Positions 12,901 through 21,828 of a DNA stretch of 64,000 bases are shown here, piece after piece. The stretch lies in assembly GCF_039555335.1 (NCBI RefSeq), contig NC_092629.1, positions 35,217,537 through 35,281,536 on the forward strand, given 5' to 3'. The DNA is from Amphiura filiformis (Eukaryota; Echinodermata; Ophiuroidea; Amphilepidida; Amphiuridae). Position 1 is the stretch's first letter; the number at the start of each line of letters is the position of its first letter. The notes under the pieces are model-generated. The model had not been told where the DNA came from. It made no database searches and saw nothing but the letters and a program-made list of their open reading frames with translations. Position numbers and translations under genes: made by a program.

Positions 12901-14260
12901 TCCCCTTTTATATATTTTTGAGCCGAAAAACTAAGGCAAAGCAAAGAAAATTGGAATTTACTACCAGCGCCGATAGCGCCAATACGTATCATTTTGTTGT
13001 GTAGTGTAGATCACCGTCCCGCATGCCATGTACGTACTGTGTTATGAACATCGTGTATGCGTCCGACTAATAATTTCATCGTAATAACAAAACGACGGTT
13101 CCTGCGTTTTATTCAGAATCTCGGATTTTGACAAAATTACAGCACCTAGAGTCTTGATTTTTGCAGGGTATGTTGGTTTGATAAAGTACAATATAATCGT
13201 GTAAAAAAGAATTTCGAACCATGTTGAGGGCGTCCTCCTCAGCAAATGTTATAATATGGCTTTAAACAGTTAAACGCATCGATCAACTTCAAACTTGGTC
13301 CGGTGACAGGGTATGATGGTGTTGTGTGCTGTATAGTTTTGTGTCCGGTATTTTGGCATATTTATGAATATGAATTGCCCTTTTTGCATCTAATTAAAAT
13401 ATCATTACTCCACTCTAAAGCTTACATGCAAGATTGCCCGGCAATTTCCAATGAACTTCTAACCGTAGGGTGTATAAGAGTAGAGTATGATCTCCTCTTG
13501 TGTTCTATAGTTTTGTGTCATGTCATGCTATTTACACAGTATGAATATTAATGACTTTAATTTCATATTATTTGTATTTACAAACCTTTGTTGTGGCCAC
13601 GTTAATTGTGAATCACGTAATTCGAGTTATCTAAGTGATATTGAATAATGTTTTGCCTACCATTAAGGTGTTAGCACTTCATACACTAAGGATCCACAAC
13701 ATGCACATCTATCAGGACACAATTCGTTGACCCCAATACATTTGTACAGTCATTCAGGGTGACCTTTGAATATTTGGATACTCATACTCTGCAACTTGAG
13801 GTCAAATTTTGCAGTATGATTGTTTAATTGAGGTTATTGAACAATGCCATTGGGATGAGGCAATAGTGTGGTCCATAGTGATAGGTTGCAAAGGGAAGGC
13901 AGTCATCTGTGTTTTGTCACTATGCGGTAATCGATTGAGAAAGTCATAATATCATTATGAGTTTAGCAGAATACCGAATAACGATTCATCTGTTTGCTAA
14001 AATCACAGGAGATCAAACGGTTGAGATCCACAGGATCGCATCAATTATATAAACGGTGATTCAGCGTGAAATGAGCTGCAGAGTGCGCAATTCAAATAAT
14101 TTTAATGTTACTATTTTCTTATCATCAGGTTTTCAAACAATTAGAGGAGGAGAGGAAAGGCAGAGTGACAGTGTTCTTCTGTGGTTCACCTCATCTTGGC
14201 AATGTTATTCGTCAGAAGTGTTTCCAGCACGGATTTGACTTTAGAAAAGAAAACTTCTAG
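1..14260 (+). CDS. NOX5: NOX5-type calcium-regulated NADPH oxidase gene, C-terminal part in 8 exons
   Basis: Exons are 1-181 (partial), 5695-5886, 8573-8705, 9315-9650, 10246-10781, 11532-11741, 12505-12771 and 14129-14260. All internal borders are AG/GT and all phases agree, giving about 661 codons to the TAG at 14258-14260. NOX enzymes pass electrons from cytosolic NADPH via FAD and two hemes across the membrane to O2, making superoxide. Visible landmarks, in order: a hydrophobic helix and CIRRKGYF; the TM5 heme pair H-x12-H; HPFTISSAPE (FAD); a long Ser/Thr/Lys-rich insert; GAGIGVTPFASIL and CPSC (NADPH); GKNDMKAIGL; VFFCGSP; and the C-terminal ENF. The NOX5 call rather than NOX1-4 or DUOX rests on CIRRxGxF, GPYGxP, CPSCxHxW and the GKNDMKAIGL block, which match human NOX5 as I recall it. 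The N-terminal EF hands are outside the window. The insert of about 265 residues is far longer than the roughly 40 in human NOX5. Confidence 0.95.
395..660 (-). pseudogene. LINE (non-LTR) reverse-transcriptase C-terminal fragment
   Basis: The minus-strand frame 649-413 (78 codons) ends with a pattern typical of the last residues of CR1/L2/Rex-like reverse transcriptases: SFIPRTLVDWNSLP, then an acidic linker and NFSEAVKEYY before the stop. No catalytic FADD/YADD motif is present, so this is a 5'-truncated copy, as usual for LINEs. It sits antisense inside the NOX5 intron. Downstream on its own strand is a short AAG-rich tract (near 325-345). Confidence 0.75.
966..996. repeat. (ATT)n microsatellite
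   Basis: About ten ATT units in the NOX5 intron, followed by a T run at 1008-1018. Confidence 0.9.
1284..1592 (-). mobile_element. Non-autonomous inverted-repeat element, TGTGCAATAATTATGAGCC family, copy 1
   Basis: The ends read AATAATTATGAGCCCCC and, inverted, AAGGGGCTGTGCAACAATTA. The inside has C-rich stretches with repeated GCCAAAAATCGCTTGCCCC-like phrases and AATTTGCATATTAAAGCG. Other copies lie at 28262-28745 and 36172-36535. No coding sequence of its own; the minus-strand open frames across it are G-rich artefacts. Confidence 0.7.
1868..1946. repeat. Polypurine tract
   Basis: About 75 bases of almost uninterrupted A/G (AAAAAAAAAGGAGGGAGAGA and on to AGGAAAGAGATG) next to another G-rich element beginning GGCCCGTACGCAGGATTT at 1627. 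Such tracts can form triplex DNA; nothing here shows that it does. Confidence 0.8.
2291..3180. repeat. 105-bp satellite array carrying TGACCT half-sites
   Basis: Eight units plus a partial ninth; cores begin near 2318, 2424, 2531, 2640, 2747, 2845, 2952, 3059 and 3163. Each unit has three to four TGACCT/TGACCC hexamers spaced 4-5 bases apart, followed by TTTGGCTCTAAATGTTG and CATGTTTCATGCCCAT. A stray fragment of the same unit is at 39392-39425. The hexamer is the complement of AGGTCA, the nuclear-receptor half-site. Units differ by scattered substitutions, and the fifth is shortened. Confidence 0.9.
4642..4722. repeat. Imperfect hairpin
   Basis: GTAGTCCTCCTCTGACGATA at the left pairs with TATCGTCAGAGCACCTCGGACTAC (quoted arm split: TATCGTCAGAG at 4693, GGACTAC at 4709). 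Probably the remains of a small foldback element. Confidence 0.55.
5231..5289. repeat. Short hairpin
   Basis: TAGCTCCCGTGGGTAATGTT and AACATTACCTAAGGGAGCTA are near-perfect inverted copies around a 10-base loop. Confidence 0.7.
5400..5655 (-). mobile_element. tRNA-derived SINE, copy 1
   Basis: On the minus strand a tRNA-like head (5652-5574) has an A box (AAGCTCAGTGGTTAGAG), a B box (GGTTCAAGTCC) and a CACAGGC end pairing with GTCTGTG. It is followed by a body shared with the plus-strand copy at 39702-39990 (GGAGTTTTNCTCTGG, CTGCCTAT, TTCATGTTTAATTG). The anticodon arm is distorted, so this is a retroposon, not a working tRNA gene. It ends only 40 bases before a NOX5 exon. Confidence 0.8.
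5695..5886 (+). CDS. NOX5: NOX5 exon: transmembrane helices with heme-ligand histidines
   Basis: Acceptor TTTCAG ends at 5694 and donor GTAAGT starts at 5887; 64 codons, phase 0 to phase 0. It begins VFYWTHQLAF and contains two histidines 13 residues apart (WTH...LLLFH), the spacing of the TM5 heme ligands in NOX enzymes. A second hydrophobic helix (WMWALLPGAIYIVE) follows, then a basic cytosolic stretch leading into the dehydrogenase domain. Confidence 0.95.
6187..7690. mobile_element. 1.5-kb DNA element with ~110-bp inverted ends
   Basis: The left end, reading CAGTATATGGCTGGCCG then ACCGCCACAACGTGGAGCTG and CTACGCGTAGCT, reappears inverted at 7575-7690. The inner part of both arms includes AATTGACCAATCATGTTAGA. 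Bases 6690-7010 inside it resemble the element at 33990-34365 (shared TACCTGTGCAAT, GTAACAATACTGT, AATAGTCTGC). No transposase frame is visible, so the element is non-autonomous. It fills most of the NOX5 intron between 5887 and 8572. Confidence 0.8.
8573..8705 (+). CDS. NOX5: NOX5 exon: FAD-binding part of the dehydrogenase domain
   Basis: Acceptor CTTACAG ends at 8572 and donor GTAGGT starts at 8706; 133 nt, entering in phase 0 and leaving one base over. It encodes VTHLVVPRPANFHFHAGEY and, after IARHEW, the FAD-binding signature HPFTISSAPEQ. Human NOX5 has the equivalent block (RYEWHPFTISSAPEQ). Confidence 0.95.
8928..9130 (+). repeat. Dispersed ~210-bp repeat, copy 1
   Basis: Shares CCCCAATACATTTGTA, ACTCATACTCTGCAACT, AGGTCAAATTTTGCA and GCCATTGGGATGAGGC, in the same order and orientation, with 13667-13885. 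Identity unknown; non-coding. Confidence 0.8.
9315..9650 (+). CDS. NOX5: NOX5 exon: end of FAD lobe and start of the long insert
   Basis: Acceptor TTGCAG ends at 9314 and donor GTATGA starts at 9651; 336 nt, phase 1 to phase 1. The first ~24 residues (FITIHIRAIGNWTKRLYDFF) are conserved NOX sequence. The remaining ~88 residues are hydrophilic and rich in Ser, Glu and Lys, with no recognisable domain; they open the insert that separates the FAD and NADPH halves. An apparent ATG upstream (9078, 9242) belongs to intron read-through, not to a new start. Confidence 0.93.
9947..10050. repeat. Short tandem duplication in NOX5 intron
   Basis: CTTCTGGAAAGCTGGACTG followed by TACAAGAT and TTTCTGATTCCCTATC occurs twice, about 58 bases apart; the last segment has a third partial copy. 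A related phrase (CAACATTTGACA ... GGAAAGCTGGACTG) also occurs at 8745-8795. Confidence 0.85.
10246..10781 (+). CDS. NOX5: NOX5 exon: Ser/Thr/Lys-rich regulatory insert
   Basis: Acceptor AAACAG ends at 10245 and donor GTATGT starts at 10782; 536 nt, phase 1 to phase 0. About 179 residues are predicted disordered by eye, with clusters of basophilic kinase-type sites (GTRRRTKPLSTSPKK, SKTLSRRESSQSS, GRKVLGRIST). In human NOX5 the much shorter equivalent insert carries Ser/Thr phosphosites near RSVTMRKSQRSS. A regulatory role here is inferred from that position and composition. It joins directly to LYIDGPYG of the next exon. Confidence 0.9.
11031..11213. mobile_element. Small inverted-repeat element (MITE-like)
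   Basis: TTATTCGCCCATAGCACGGT at the left end is mirrored by ACCGTGCAATGGGCGAATAT at the right. About 180 bp, no coding capacity, in the NOX5 intron between 10782 and 11531. Confidence 0.75.
11441..11500 (+). pseudogene. Degraded duplicate of a NOX5 splice acceptor and exon start
   Basis: Bases 11441-11500 align at an offset of 67 with 11508-11567, the polypyrimidine tract, acceptor and first codons of the NADPH exon. The acceptor AG has become AT (TAATCAT for TAATCAG), and the frame would read LYIGGPYDVPSL against LYIDGPYGAPSQ. It is therefore a ghost exon edge unlikely to be spliced. Confidence 0.75.
11532..11741 (+). CDS. NOX5: NOX5 exon: NADPH-binding motifs
   Basis: Acceptor AATCAG ends at 11531 and donor GTAACT starts at 11742; exactly 70 codons in phase 0. 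It encodes LYIDGPYGAPSQHIF, the nucleotide-binding glycine loop GAGIGVTPFASIL and the NOX5-like CPSCGHAW segment. A degraded copy of the first part of this exon and its acceptor lies 67 bases upstream (11441-11500). Confidence 0.96.
12070..12378. mobile_element. MITE-like element with AATTCGGC/CAGCCGAATCCGTA ends
   Basis: GAATTCGGCAGACAGCCGAA is mirrored by TTCGGCTGTTTGCTGAATTC. The interior also shows inverse pairs (AACGCTTTAGTTATAGAGGG and CCCCTATTATCTAAAGCGT). It lies in the intron before the 12505 exon. Confidence 0.75.
12505..12771 (+). CDS. NOX5: NOX5 exon: C-terminal NADPH lobe
   Basis: Acceptor TATTTAG ends at 12504 and donor GTGAGG starts at 12772; 89 codons, phase 0. It encodes VDFFWINRDQRSFEWF, then the NOX5-diagnostic MTSALGKNDMKAIGL and, near its end, AGRPDWNQ. 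In human NOX5 the corresponding stretch overlaps a calmodulin-binding region. The basic HQKRQRDMITGL here would fit such a role, which is an inference. Confidence 0.96.
12820..13266. mobile_element. Diverged MITE of the TTAAAGCCATAATGTG family
   Basis: Ends TTAAAGCCATATTATAGC and ATAATATGGCTTTAA mirror each other. The interior shares ATCCCCTTTTATAT...GAGCC and GCAAAGAAAATTG with the better copies at 45756-46225 and 61893-62420. Confidence 0.65.
13667..13885 (+). repeat. Dispersed ~210-bp repeat, copy 2
   Basis: Second copy of the repeat at 8928-9130, in the same orientation. It lies in the last NOX5 intron (12772-14128). The rest of that intron (13270-13660, 13890-14128) shows nothing recognisable. 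Confidence 0.8.
14129..14260 (+). CDS. NOX5: NOX5 terminal exon with stop
   Basis: Acceptor CATCAG ends at 14128; 43 codons and TAG at 14258-14260. It encodes VFKQLEEERKG, the NADPH-domain strand VTVFFCGSP and the C-terminal FRKENF. The terminal Phe is the residue expected at the end of NOX proteins, so the C-terminus is intact. Confidence 0.96.
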   Translation, partial: VFKQLEEERKGRVTVFFCGSPHLGNVIRQKCFQHGFDFRKENF

Positions 14261-14403
14261 GGGATAACATACCGTTGGGTTCTGTGATGCTATCAGCGGC
14301 CCGTTGACCACGATAAATCTTGCTATCGTACCGTTATCGGATCGAACTATCCATGTTTGACCAACCCAGTCAATCTACTAAAGTGTTAATACTGTACAAC
14401 AGT

Positions 14404-14590
14404 CTTAAAGTGCTAATATTGAGCATGATTAGTACAGTGATAGCGCCATTTGTTATTCAAAATATAGCTTCAAAACGTTTTATATACGGAATAAACTGAA
14501 TAACAACAGATGGCGCTGTCGCTGCACTAATGTGCACAATAGTGGCATTTAAAGATTGTTGTACCGAGCTTAATATTAGCACTTCTAGAG
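14404..14590. mobile_element. Palindromic MITE just after NOX5
   Basis: AAGTGCTAATATTGAGC is mirrored by GCTTAATATTAGCACTT; further in, GATAGCGCCATTTGTTATTC is mirrored by GAATAACAACAGATGGCGCT. The whole ~185 bp folds on itself. The AATAAA at 14490 lies in its loop side, so if used it would make the element part of the NOX5 transcript end. Confidence 0.75.
14490..14495 (+). terminator. Candidate NOX5 polyadenylation signal
   Basis: Canonical AATAAA 230 bases after the NOX5 stop codon, followed within 40 bases by TG-rich sequence. It lies inside a palindromic element, so this is only a candidate. Confidence 0.3.
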
Positions 14591-16097
14591 AGACTGGATT
14601 GGTTTGACCTATAAGACAATACTTTTGAGTCTTTCTCTCTATTTTGTACATAAACAATGTCTCATTTTATGACATGAACTACTGAAGACATAAACGTAAA
14701 TATTTAAGTTAAAACAAACACCGATCAATTTGAAACAAAGTCTCCTTCGGACCTTCTTGATGGATTATACCCTATTCATACACTCTTAGATAGCGCGAAC
14801 CAATCAGAGCAATCGTTAGAAAAATCCAAACCATTGTGTATATTGTGTCACTGCCACATCAGGGTGAAAAATGCCTTAGTATTTCGCCTATAGATGTTGT
14901 TAGAAGCTCTATGGCATACATTATGACATTCTTACCCAACATTTCAGTAATTCCCGAAATGAAGCCTTCCACGTTAACCCTATAGCCTAAGTACGTCACG
15001 CCAACGCACATCGGAGGTTACTTCGAGTTCAACGTGCGCATCGCCAATGTGCAATCGATTGCAGATCATTCTGAGAAATACCGCGAAAAGGTAAATTGTT
15101 TAATATGAGATAGACTCAAAAAGACGTTGCGGCGGAAAAAGTGCCTCACTGTTCAGGAATGGTTCCATGAATAACATGATACAATTATGTTAACACTCGC
15201 CTACGTGCAAAGCCTTTATGTCAACTCCGTTTACCAAGGGGACCTTACCACCCCTCTGATTTAAAAATAAATGTATGCATGCAGTATGGTACCGTGTAAT
15301 AGTACAAACGCGAGTCATATGACATCGCAATGACGTCATCCGTAAACCATCAAAATAGCCGATTTTCCATTATTCGTAGCGTGTTAATATAATTATGCAA
15401 AATTTAATTTCAGACGAAAAAGTTATGCATCGGATTTTCACAGGGATTTTGCTAAATCGTAAGAGCACTTGGTAAAATCATCTGGGTGGTTCTACTTTAT
15501 ACCATACCCTCGGCACAATCAAACTTGCACCATTGGCACTGTACAAATAATTAAGAGAACACACCAGGTACCACCACCATGATGATCAATTGCACAGTTG
15601 GGAAACCACCAACCAACAGTACACACAGAGAGCTGCTCACATTACAACCCCATGCACTGAACTGACCAATCAGGTGCATGGATTTTCAAGAAAATTTGTT
15701 CTGGACTATGAAAAATGCTCATGCATATTACGTTTGTCCATCAACATTTGACTGTCTCCACTTGTACTTCCTACACAAGTAGCTTGAATAAACCTTAAAC
15801 TTCCGTAGAAAAACTTGTAATTTTTTACAAAAAGGCCTTGAAATTTGAGTCATGTTGGTTCCACTTACATCAGTTACATGTATTTCAATGGGATGTAATT
15901 TGAGCTGGTGATGTCATTGGGTTATAATGAGCTGTGGTTGATTCATTTGCATAAGTTGAATTTGTACAGAAGTTTGCTTGTGCTCGGATGTGGTAGGATT
16001 GTCTATTTTCATCGTCAAAATGAGCCCAAAGGGATCACAATTAAAGCATTTGGTCACTTTAAAATTTTAGTGCATAAGGGGTCAACCCGTTAGGGCC

Positions 16098-16534
16098 TAT
16101 AGGGTGCCTCCGGTAGCGGTAAGCACAACATTATGCTTTATATGTTAGAAGAGTAAATATCAAGCACGGATCACATGGTATTATTTTTTAAAAAACCTCA
16201 TATTAACCATAAAAACGAATAAAAACACGCGATATTCAAAATTCCCGCCGCCGAGATTGTCTCGTGCAATGACGTCATGATACTTTTGCTCAATTGTTCT
16301 CAGCCTTTATCATGTTTATTGTACAATGTATTACTGGGTCGTCATTGTACTGGTCAATTTCGGCGCCCAGGAATTTGGAATAACGCGTGTTGAGAGACGG
16401 CTGTATTAATTTGTTTTTATGGTCAGTATGAATTTGTTTAAAATAAAACCACGTGATTCGTGCTTTATAAATTAATTTTTAACACAATAAGGCATAATGT
16501 TGTGATTGCCGGAGACATCCTTATTCCTTTAAGG
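16098..16534. mobile_element. MITE with GTCTCCGGCAAT / CACAACATTATGC ends
   Basis: The left end GGTGCCTCCGGTAGCGGTAA then GCACAACATTATGC is mirrored by GCATAATGTTGTGATTGCCG then GAGACATCC at the right. Inside, TTTATAAATTAATTTTT and AACCACGTGATTCGTGC also pair with the left half. Confidence 0.7.
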
Positions 16535-16564
16535 TGGTTTATAGGTTATTGAACGCGTATTACT

Positions 16565-16700
16565 TGTTGGGAGAGAAATTAGATAAAATAATGCACGCGC
16601 GCTGATGTTGATGCGTCTAATGCACGAGCCCCGAAGGGGGGAGTGCATTAGACGAATCAACATCAGCGCAAGTGCATTATTTTGTCTAATTTCTCGAGCA
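16565..16700. repeat. Strong ~130-bp hairpin
   Basis: GAGAAATTAGATAAAATAAT and GCGCTGATGTTGATGCGTCT pair with AGACGAATCAACATCAGCGC and ATTATTTTGTCTAATTTCTC, leaving a short loop around GAGCCCCGAAGGGG. Probably a foldback transposon remnant. Confidence 0.85.
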
Positions 16701-17536
16701 ACAATAAATACAAGTTCATTAACCTATTTCATACACGAGAAGCAGAAAAAAAACACGTTTTTTCTGTTTTTATAATGTATTATCACTCAAAATGTTGGAA
16801 AATAGTAACAAATATTAAAATGCATCAACCCGCCCGAAAAATGAATCAATCCAACGCTACTCGAACGCGCGTGAAACACTGCGAGTAGTACGCGGAGTGC
16901 ACAATATACACAATCAATGCATGTTTCGAATTTTTCTAATCGCTTTTCTGATTGGCTGCTTTGATATAGGAGTGTATGAAATATTGATATTGTCAATAGT
17001 TTTATATGCATAGCCCTAAATTGTGATGACACCAGAACTGATGGTGATATCACAACTTCAAATATAAAAAGTGACGTTTCAGATCCACATTATATTATAT
17101 TTACCGACATGACTCGCATTGTCTTACATATATGTGCTTATCTTATTGATAGTTTTCCATGAAAGTATGTCATATACGAGAATTAATATAATTTAACCAT
17201 AATTTATTTTATCAACGTAATGTACTTCAGTATATCATCATGTATACTGTGTATACAAATGGTCACACCAGTTCCGAAAGAGATGGCACTATGCCTTTTT
17301 GACTTGTTCAGTGATTTATATGGTTATGTACTTCGTTCAATCTGTCAAAATATTGGATATCAGGATATTTGACAGGCTTTCAAGATGTAACGGTTGTTTG
17401 ATGTGATCATTTATTATTTTTTCAAACAAAACATTATGAACAACCCAATTTTAGGCTTAAATAGCTTAAAGCGGTATCATGCTAATGTATACAGATGCTT
17501 TTGGGTCATTTTCAACACTAATTGCCCCTTATATAC

Positions 17537-17577
17537 AATATTATCACAGATATTGTTCCAATATCTGTGATATTATT
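17537..17577. repeat. Near-perfect 41-bp hairpin
   Basis: TATTATCACAGATATTG and CAATATCTGTGATATTA face each other across two bases. Confidence 0.85.
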
Positions 17578-17636
17578 CACTTTCACGGCATTTTTTAAAG
17601 CTTTTTCGGATATAAAATGTATCTATTTATGACAAG

Positions 17637-17833
17637 ATTGGTGGCGCTATTTAGATACTGGAAATTACTCTTTCAGGCTTTTAATACAAATAATTCCTTT
17701 TATTTTTTGATGAAATATGTTTATAAAATTTCCTTGTTGCTTGTTTCACCTATTACACCTGTTTTAATGGCAGTATTAATCACCTACCCCTTGCAAATTA
17801 AGAAATATGATTTATGATAAATAGCGCCACCTA
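17637..17833. mobile_element. MITE with GGTGGCGCTATTTA ends
   Basis: TTGGTGGCGCTATTTA at the left is mirrored by TAAATAGCGCCACCTA at the right, ~195 bp apart, with an AT-rich core. The GGCGCTA core also resembles the inner arms of the 14404-14590 element. Confidence 0.7.
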
Positions 17834-17949
17834 TAGTTTGCATTTACTTAATAATGAAGCCAATTCTACACATCAAACAAGTATACCAAGAAGCTGTGGG
17901 AATATTCTCGGTACCGGTCTCAGAGTTTTATTGGCCAGCCGTTGGTAGC

Positions 17950-18078
17950 ATTTTGGCTAACTCCAATCAGATCAGAATTAGCGAAGCGGAAAACTGAAAG
18001 CGAGGATGATTGTGTAGCCTAAAAACTGATAGCGAGGACGCCAGCCCGGCTTCACTAATTCTGGCCTGATTGGAGCAG
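17950..18078. repeat. Inverted repeat
   Basis: CTCCAATCAGATCAGAATTA pairs with AATTCTGGCCTGATTGGAG. The centre contains two copies of an AAACTGANAGCGAGGA phrase. Confidence 0.7.
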
Positions 18079-18904
18079 GGCCTTGATTGGGGTTTATATA
18101 TCCCCCAGACTATGTGTTAGCCAAGCTAAAACGTCATCAACGACTGAAAGAAGTCAATTGTAAGAAAACTCTATGTAGGCCCTAGTAGCTTGATCATCAA
18201 TCAAGCAATTAATCAATCAAAATATTTATAAAGCGTCAATTTCATCATTTAAAGAGAGTTGTTCAGAGGCGATGTGATGAATAAAATACATTATTTCCTC
18301 AGAGTAGAATTCAGTTTTGTTTTAAAGATGTTTACATTTTTTATGTAACGGCAGTTTGTTCCAGAGGAGAGGTGCAGCACTGCTGACAGAGCGACAACCG
18401 TAAGCATAGCTAAGCAAGGCCTGATAGAGAAAAGAATTGAAGGGAAAGAACAAGGAAAATGTACATGTTGAATATCGAATAATGTCATACGTGATTTCTT
18501 CGTTGACTGTTGGGCATGATCATGTTAACAAGAGTTCGATCTGCAGATCCGATGACAAAGTATAAATACTAGCCATGACAGAACCCAGTCTAGTCTCTGT
18601 GGCATGGCAGAGGACCCGGTATATAACACCCACAACTTGTATCCAATATAACACAAGGGTTACTCGCTTTCTGATTCACAACTGTCAGCAGTGCCATTCG
18701 AGGTACCCTAATACCGTATCCGTTAGCTTTGGGGTTAATTGCGCGTATCCTAATTAAATTCGGAAGGGTTTGATGAAAAGCATAGTAAAATTTATTTTGT
18801 ATGCTACCTTTGTGGGCGACTAACTTTTTTGCGTTGTTTTTTGTTTTAATTATTTATGTTTTAACTCTAAAGCACGAACACTACATATGCCTACATACAT
18901 ACCC

Positions 18905-19625
18905 GTATACAGGCTGTATTAAAAAGATTAGTAACCTCGTATACAGGCCGTATCAAAATGATTAGTACTCATCAGTTTTAGTATTTATTAAAAAGCCAGC
19001 TCCTTAACATTGGATCCTCTTGTAATATAATGACCAAAACTAAACATCTCAAAAAAAGTAACTAGCCCCCTTAAATAATGGCCATTATTCAAAAAGGGGC
19101 TATTGTATTACAAATCTGTAAAATGCGTTGGAAGCAGAATTTATTTTTGCGCATTTTGACACCTCATTTGATACGATAGCCCAGAAAACAATAAAACACC
19201 GGTCAACCGTCAATTGAATGCAGTGAGGTCCAGATTTGAAAGTTGCACTTACACACAAATTTTTACAATATTAGGCCTACACAGATTTCATTCCATTATA
19301 CTGAATGCAAAATCAATACAATTTACTGCAACTTTCAAAATTTGGGTTACATTGATTTAAATGTACGCAGTGACGTCAATATTTAGTCAATTACTACAAA
19401 TGAGGTGTCAAAATGCGCAGAAATAAATTCTGCTTCCAACGCATGTTACAGATTTGTAATACAACCACCCGTTTTTGAATAATGATCATTATTTAAGGGG
19501 GGTTAGTTACTTTTTTTGAGATGTTTATTGATATAGTTGTATAATCATTAGGTGGATCTGTTGTAGCCTATCAATTTGATACGGCAGACTGTTGGGTACC
19601 AATCATTTTGATATACCCTGTATTA
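18905..19625. mobile_element. Outer DNA element with TACAGG..TATCAAAATGATT ends, hosting a nested foldback
   Basis: GTATCAAAATGATTAGTAC at 18950 is mirrored by GTACCAATCATTTTGATATA at 19597. The left end is partly duplicated (18903 and 18940). A complete second inverted-repeat element (19045-19528) sits between these ends, indicating nested insertion. Confidence 0.65.
19045..19528. mobile_element. Foldback element, AACATCTCAAAAAAAGTAAC family, copy 1
   Basis: Long inverted arms begin CATCTCAAAAAAAGTAACTA and continue through AATAATGGCCATTATTCAAA, ATTACAAATCTGTAAAATGC and ATTTTGACACCTCATTTG; the right arm is the reverse. A second copy is at 25965-26450. No coding sequence. Confidence 0.85.
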
Positions 19626-19739
19626 TGTCCTGAATCAAATCTGAGTTCATTTCTGTTTTTCGCGAGGGCGTCTGACTAATAATGTCGAGGCGTATTAAAC
19701 CCGCTAGACTCCGTCACAGGAATTATTTTATAGTAAGTC

Positions 19740-19894
19740 CAGTTTATAGCCTTATCAAGACTGCGAAGAAGAGACGAGACACTAAAAATAGAATCAAAAT
19801 GACAGTTGATCACTGCATGAACTGTTTTCCTGAATTGTAACTTTATTGGGACCTCCTCGTCAAGTCGTCACAGGCTTTTCCTATGTAGAAAAAG
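19740..19894 (+). other. Possible untranslated first exon of the receptor gene
   Basis: A purine-rich stretch (GACTGCGAAGAAGAGACGAG) ends in GAAAAAG followed by a near-consensus donor GTAAGA at 19895. The strong acceptor at 24816 implies that an upstream non-coding exon exists somewhere; this is only one candidate and lacks independent support. Confidence 0.15.
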
Positions 19895-20744
19895 GTAAGA
19901 AAATTTAAAATTATTTAGTCTTCTTGGTCAGTTAAACTTGTTTTGGTGTATTGTTTTGTGTTTTTTGTTTGTTATAGTGTGTGGTACTACGTGAACGATA
20001 AGTTTACCTTGATATTATTAATCAGTATCGAGATACTGATCGTTTTAATACACAATCTCTATATCTGATACTGCAGCTAACAACGCGCTGAACACTTTCA
20101 TTTTCTGTCGATTTTTGCACAGGAAATAATTAATATGCACATGAGCTTCTTGTCAAAGCACTTATAGCTGTTTTGTTTTCTAAATAGGCCTATTGTAGAT
20201 TATAGGCAATTTTCAAAAGAGACATTTGTGTTCAAAAAGTTAGTGTTACGCAATTTTAAATTTTTTTAATTGTTATGACCACGCATGTGTGTTTGTGAGC
20301 ATAAATTAGAGAGAAGTTAAGGTAGGCCCCCTACCTGACTGATGCCACAGTGGACTGATGCACATTGCACACGAAGTACAATTTGTACTGCACTGGTAGC
20401 CTACTACACCTACCTCGGCAACGGTTTACCTGTGCAGGTGGCCCCAATCCCGGGGCCCCAATATGAATCCTGGAGTGTAGGCTATATATTAACGTCATGT
20501 AAAAATGTCTCTGTGTGTAGATGATCATGATAATAGTTAAACCAACATTGAGTAAAAATTACGTAGCTTTTTTTTTTATCGTGTAGGCCTATTTGCATGT
20601 AGGCCTAAAGCACAAATTTGCTCATGTTTTAGACATTATTTATAACCTCTATAAGTTTATGTGCTAGGCCTATATTACGTAATTGGTAAAGTAGGACCGT
20701 TACGTCGTCGTTAATCACTGTTCTTATTCACATTGAACTATGAT

Positions 20745-20945
20745 GACTATACCAACTTAATGCTCTGCGTGCTAGCCATAGGCTTCAACATAAAAAGTCC
20801 AAATTTTCAGGTATTTTCTCAAAATATCAAAAGCTATCTTAAGAACCACTGAACCAATAGTAGGCTTGTTTGTGCTCATTTTAATGCATTTTTCATGCTG
20901 ATTCCAAATATAGTCATGAAAATTCACATTTCTGAAATTTTTGAC
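20745..20945 (+). repeat. Dispersed ~190-bp repeat, copy 1
   Basis: Shares ATAGGCTTCAACATAAAAA, AGCTATCTTAAGAACCAC, AACCAATAGTAGGCTTGTT and ATGCATTTTTCATGC with 34388-34570 in the same orientation. Function unknown. Confidence 0.8.
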
Positions 20946-21351
20946 TTAATTTTTTTTTTTTAACTTGTCGTCTGCAGTCGACACCAGCGTGAAGAGAGTT
21001 AAAGCTGCATCGTATCTTGACACACTACAGTCCCTCTTAGGACTCTTAGGGCCGATTTCTCGAAGCTTGGCTAGTGGTCAGATTTCCTAAGCCAGCAGGC
21101 TATTAATTAAACTCTAGGCCTACCAATGTGGATCCGTTTTATTGTCTTATCTTATCTTATATAATGTAGATGTAGGATGTAAATTTGGGTTAAGCTTGAT
21201 GACCACTAGCCATGCTTCGTGGAACCGTCCCTTGGTGACTTTGCACTCGACAGGTGCACGTGTAATAGTGTCGTAATAGAATATAAGACTGAAATAGGTG
21301 CTTACTCACTATCCAGGAGCTGCTGAGAGGGGCCTCCAGCCTCCGCCCTGG

Positions 21352-21460
21352 TTGAATGAATGAATGAATGAATGAATGAATGAATGAATGAATGAATGAA
21401 TGAATGAATAAATGAATGAATGAATGAATAAATGAATAAATGAATAAATGAATAAATGAA

Positions 21461-21512
<52 letters not shown>
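21352..21512. repeat. (TGAA)n/(TAAA)n tetranucleotide array
   Basis: About 160 bases: GAATGAAT units grade into AATAAATA units. The flank GGCCTCCAGCCTCCGCCCTGG directly before it has the look of a LINE 3' end with a tetranucleotide tail, but no RT sequence is visible. Confidence 0.9.
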
Positions 21513-21515
<3 letters not shown>

Positions 21516-21828
21516 AGAATCCACCCTGTAGGCATATATTTGCATAGTAAATTACTTGTATGTTTGTATATTACATTGTTTTTCTGTATTTTTCTTTATT
21601 GCTTAAAAACAAGTAGATTAATTCCTTTGTTTGATCTTAATATATGCCTATTTTCGGGCTTATTTTGTTGATCTGATTGTTTATAGATTGTCATTGTTTA
21701 TTTGTTTTTGTTTATTTGCTACTTGACGTGACTAGGAGAATGACTAACTACGTGTGTACTTATTAATTTAAATCCCAATATGTTTCAGCTATCGTGCCAC
21801 CTCAATAATTTTTAACCCCCTGGACACT

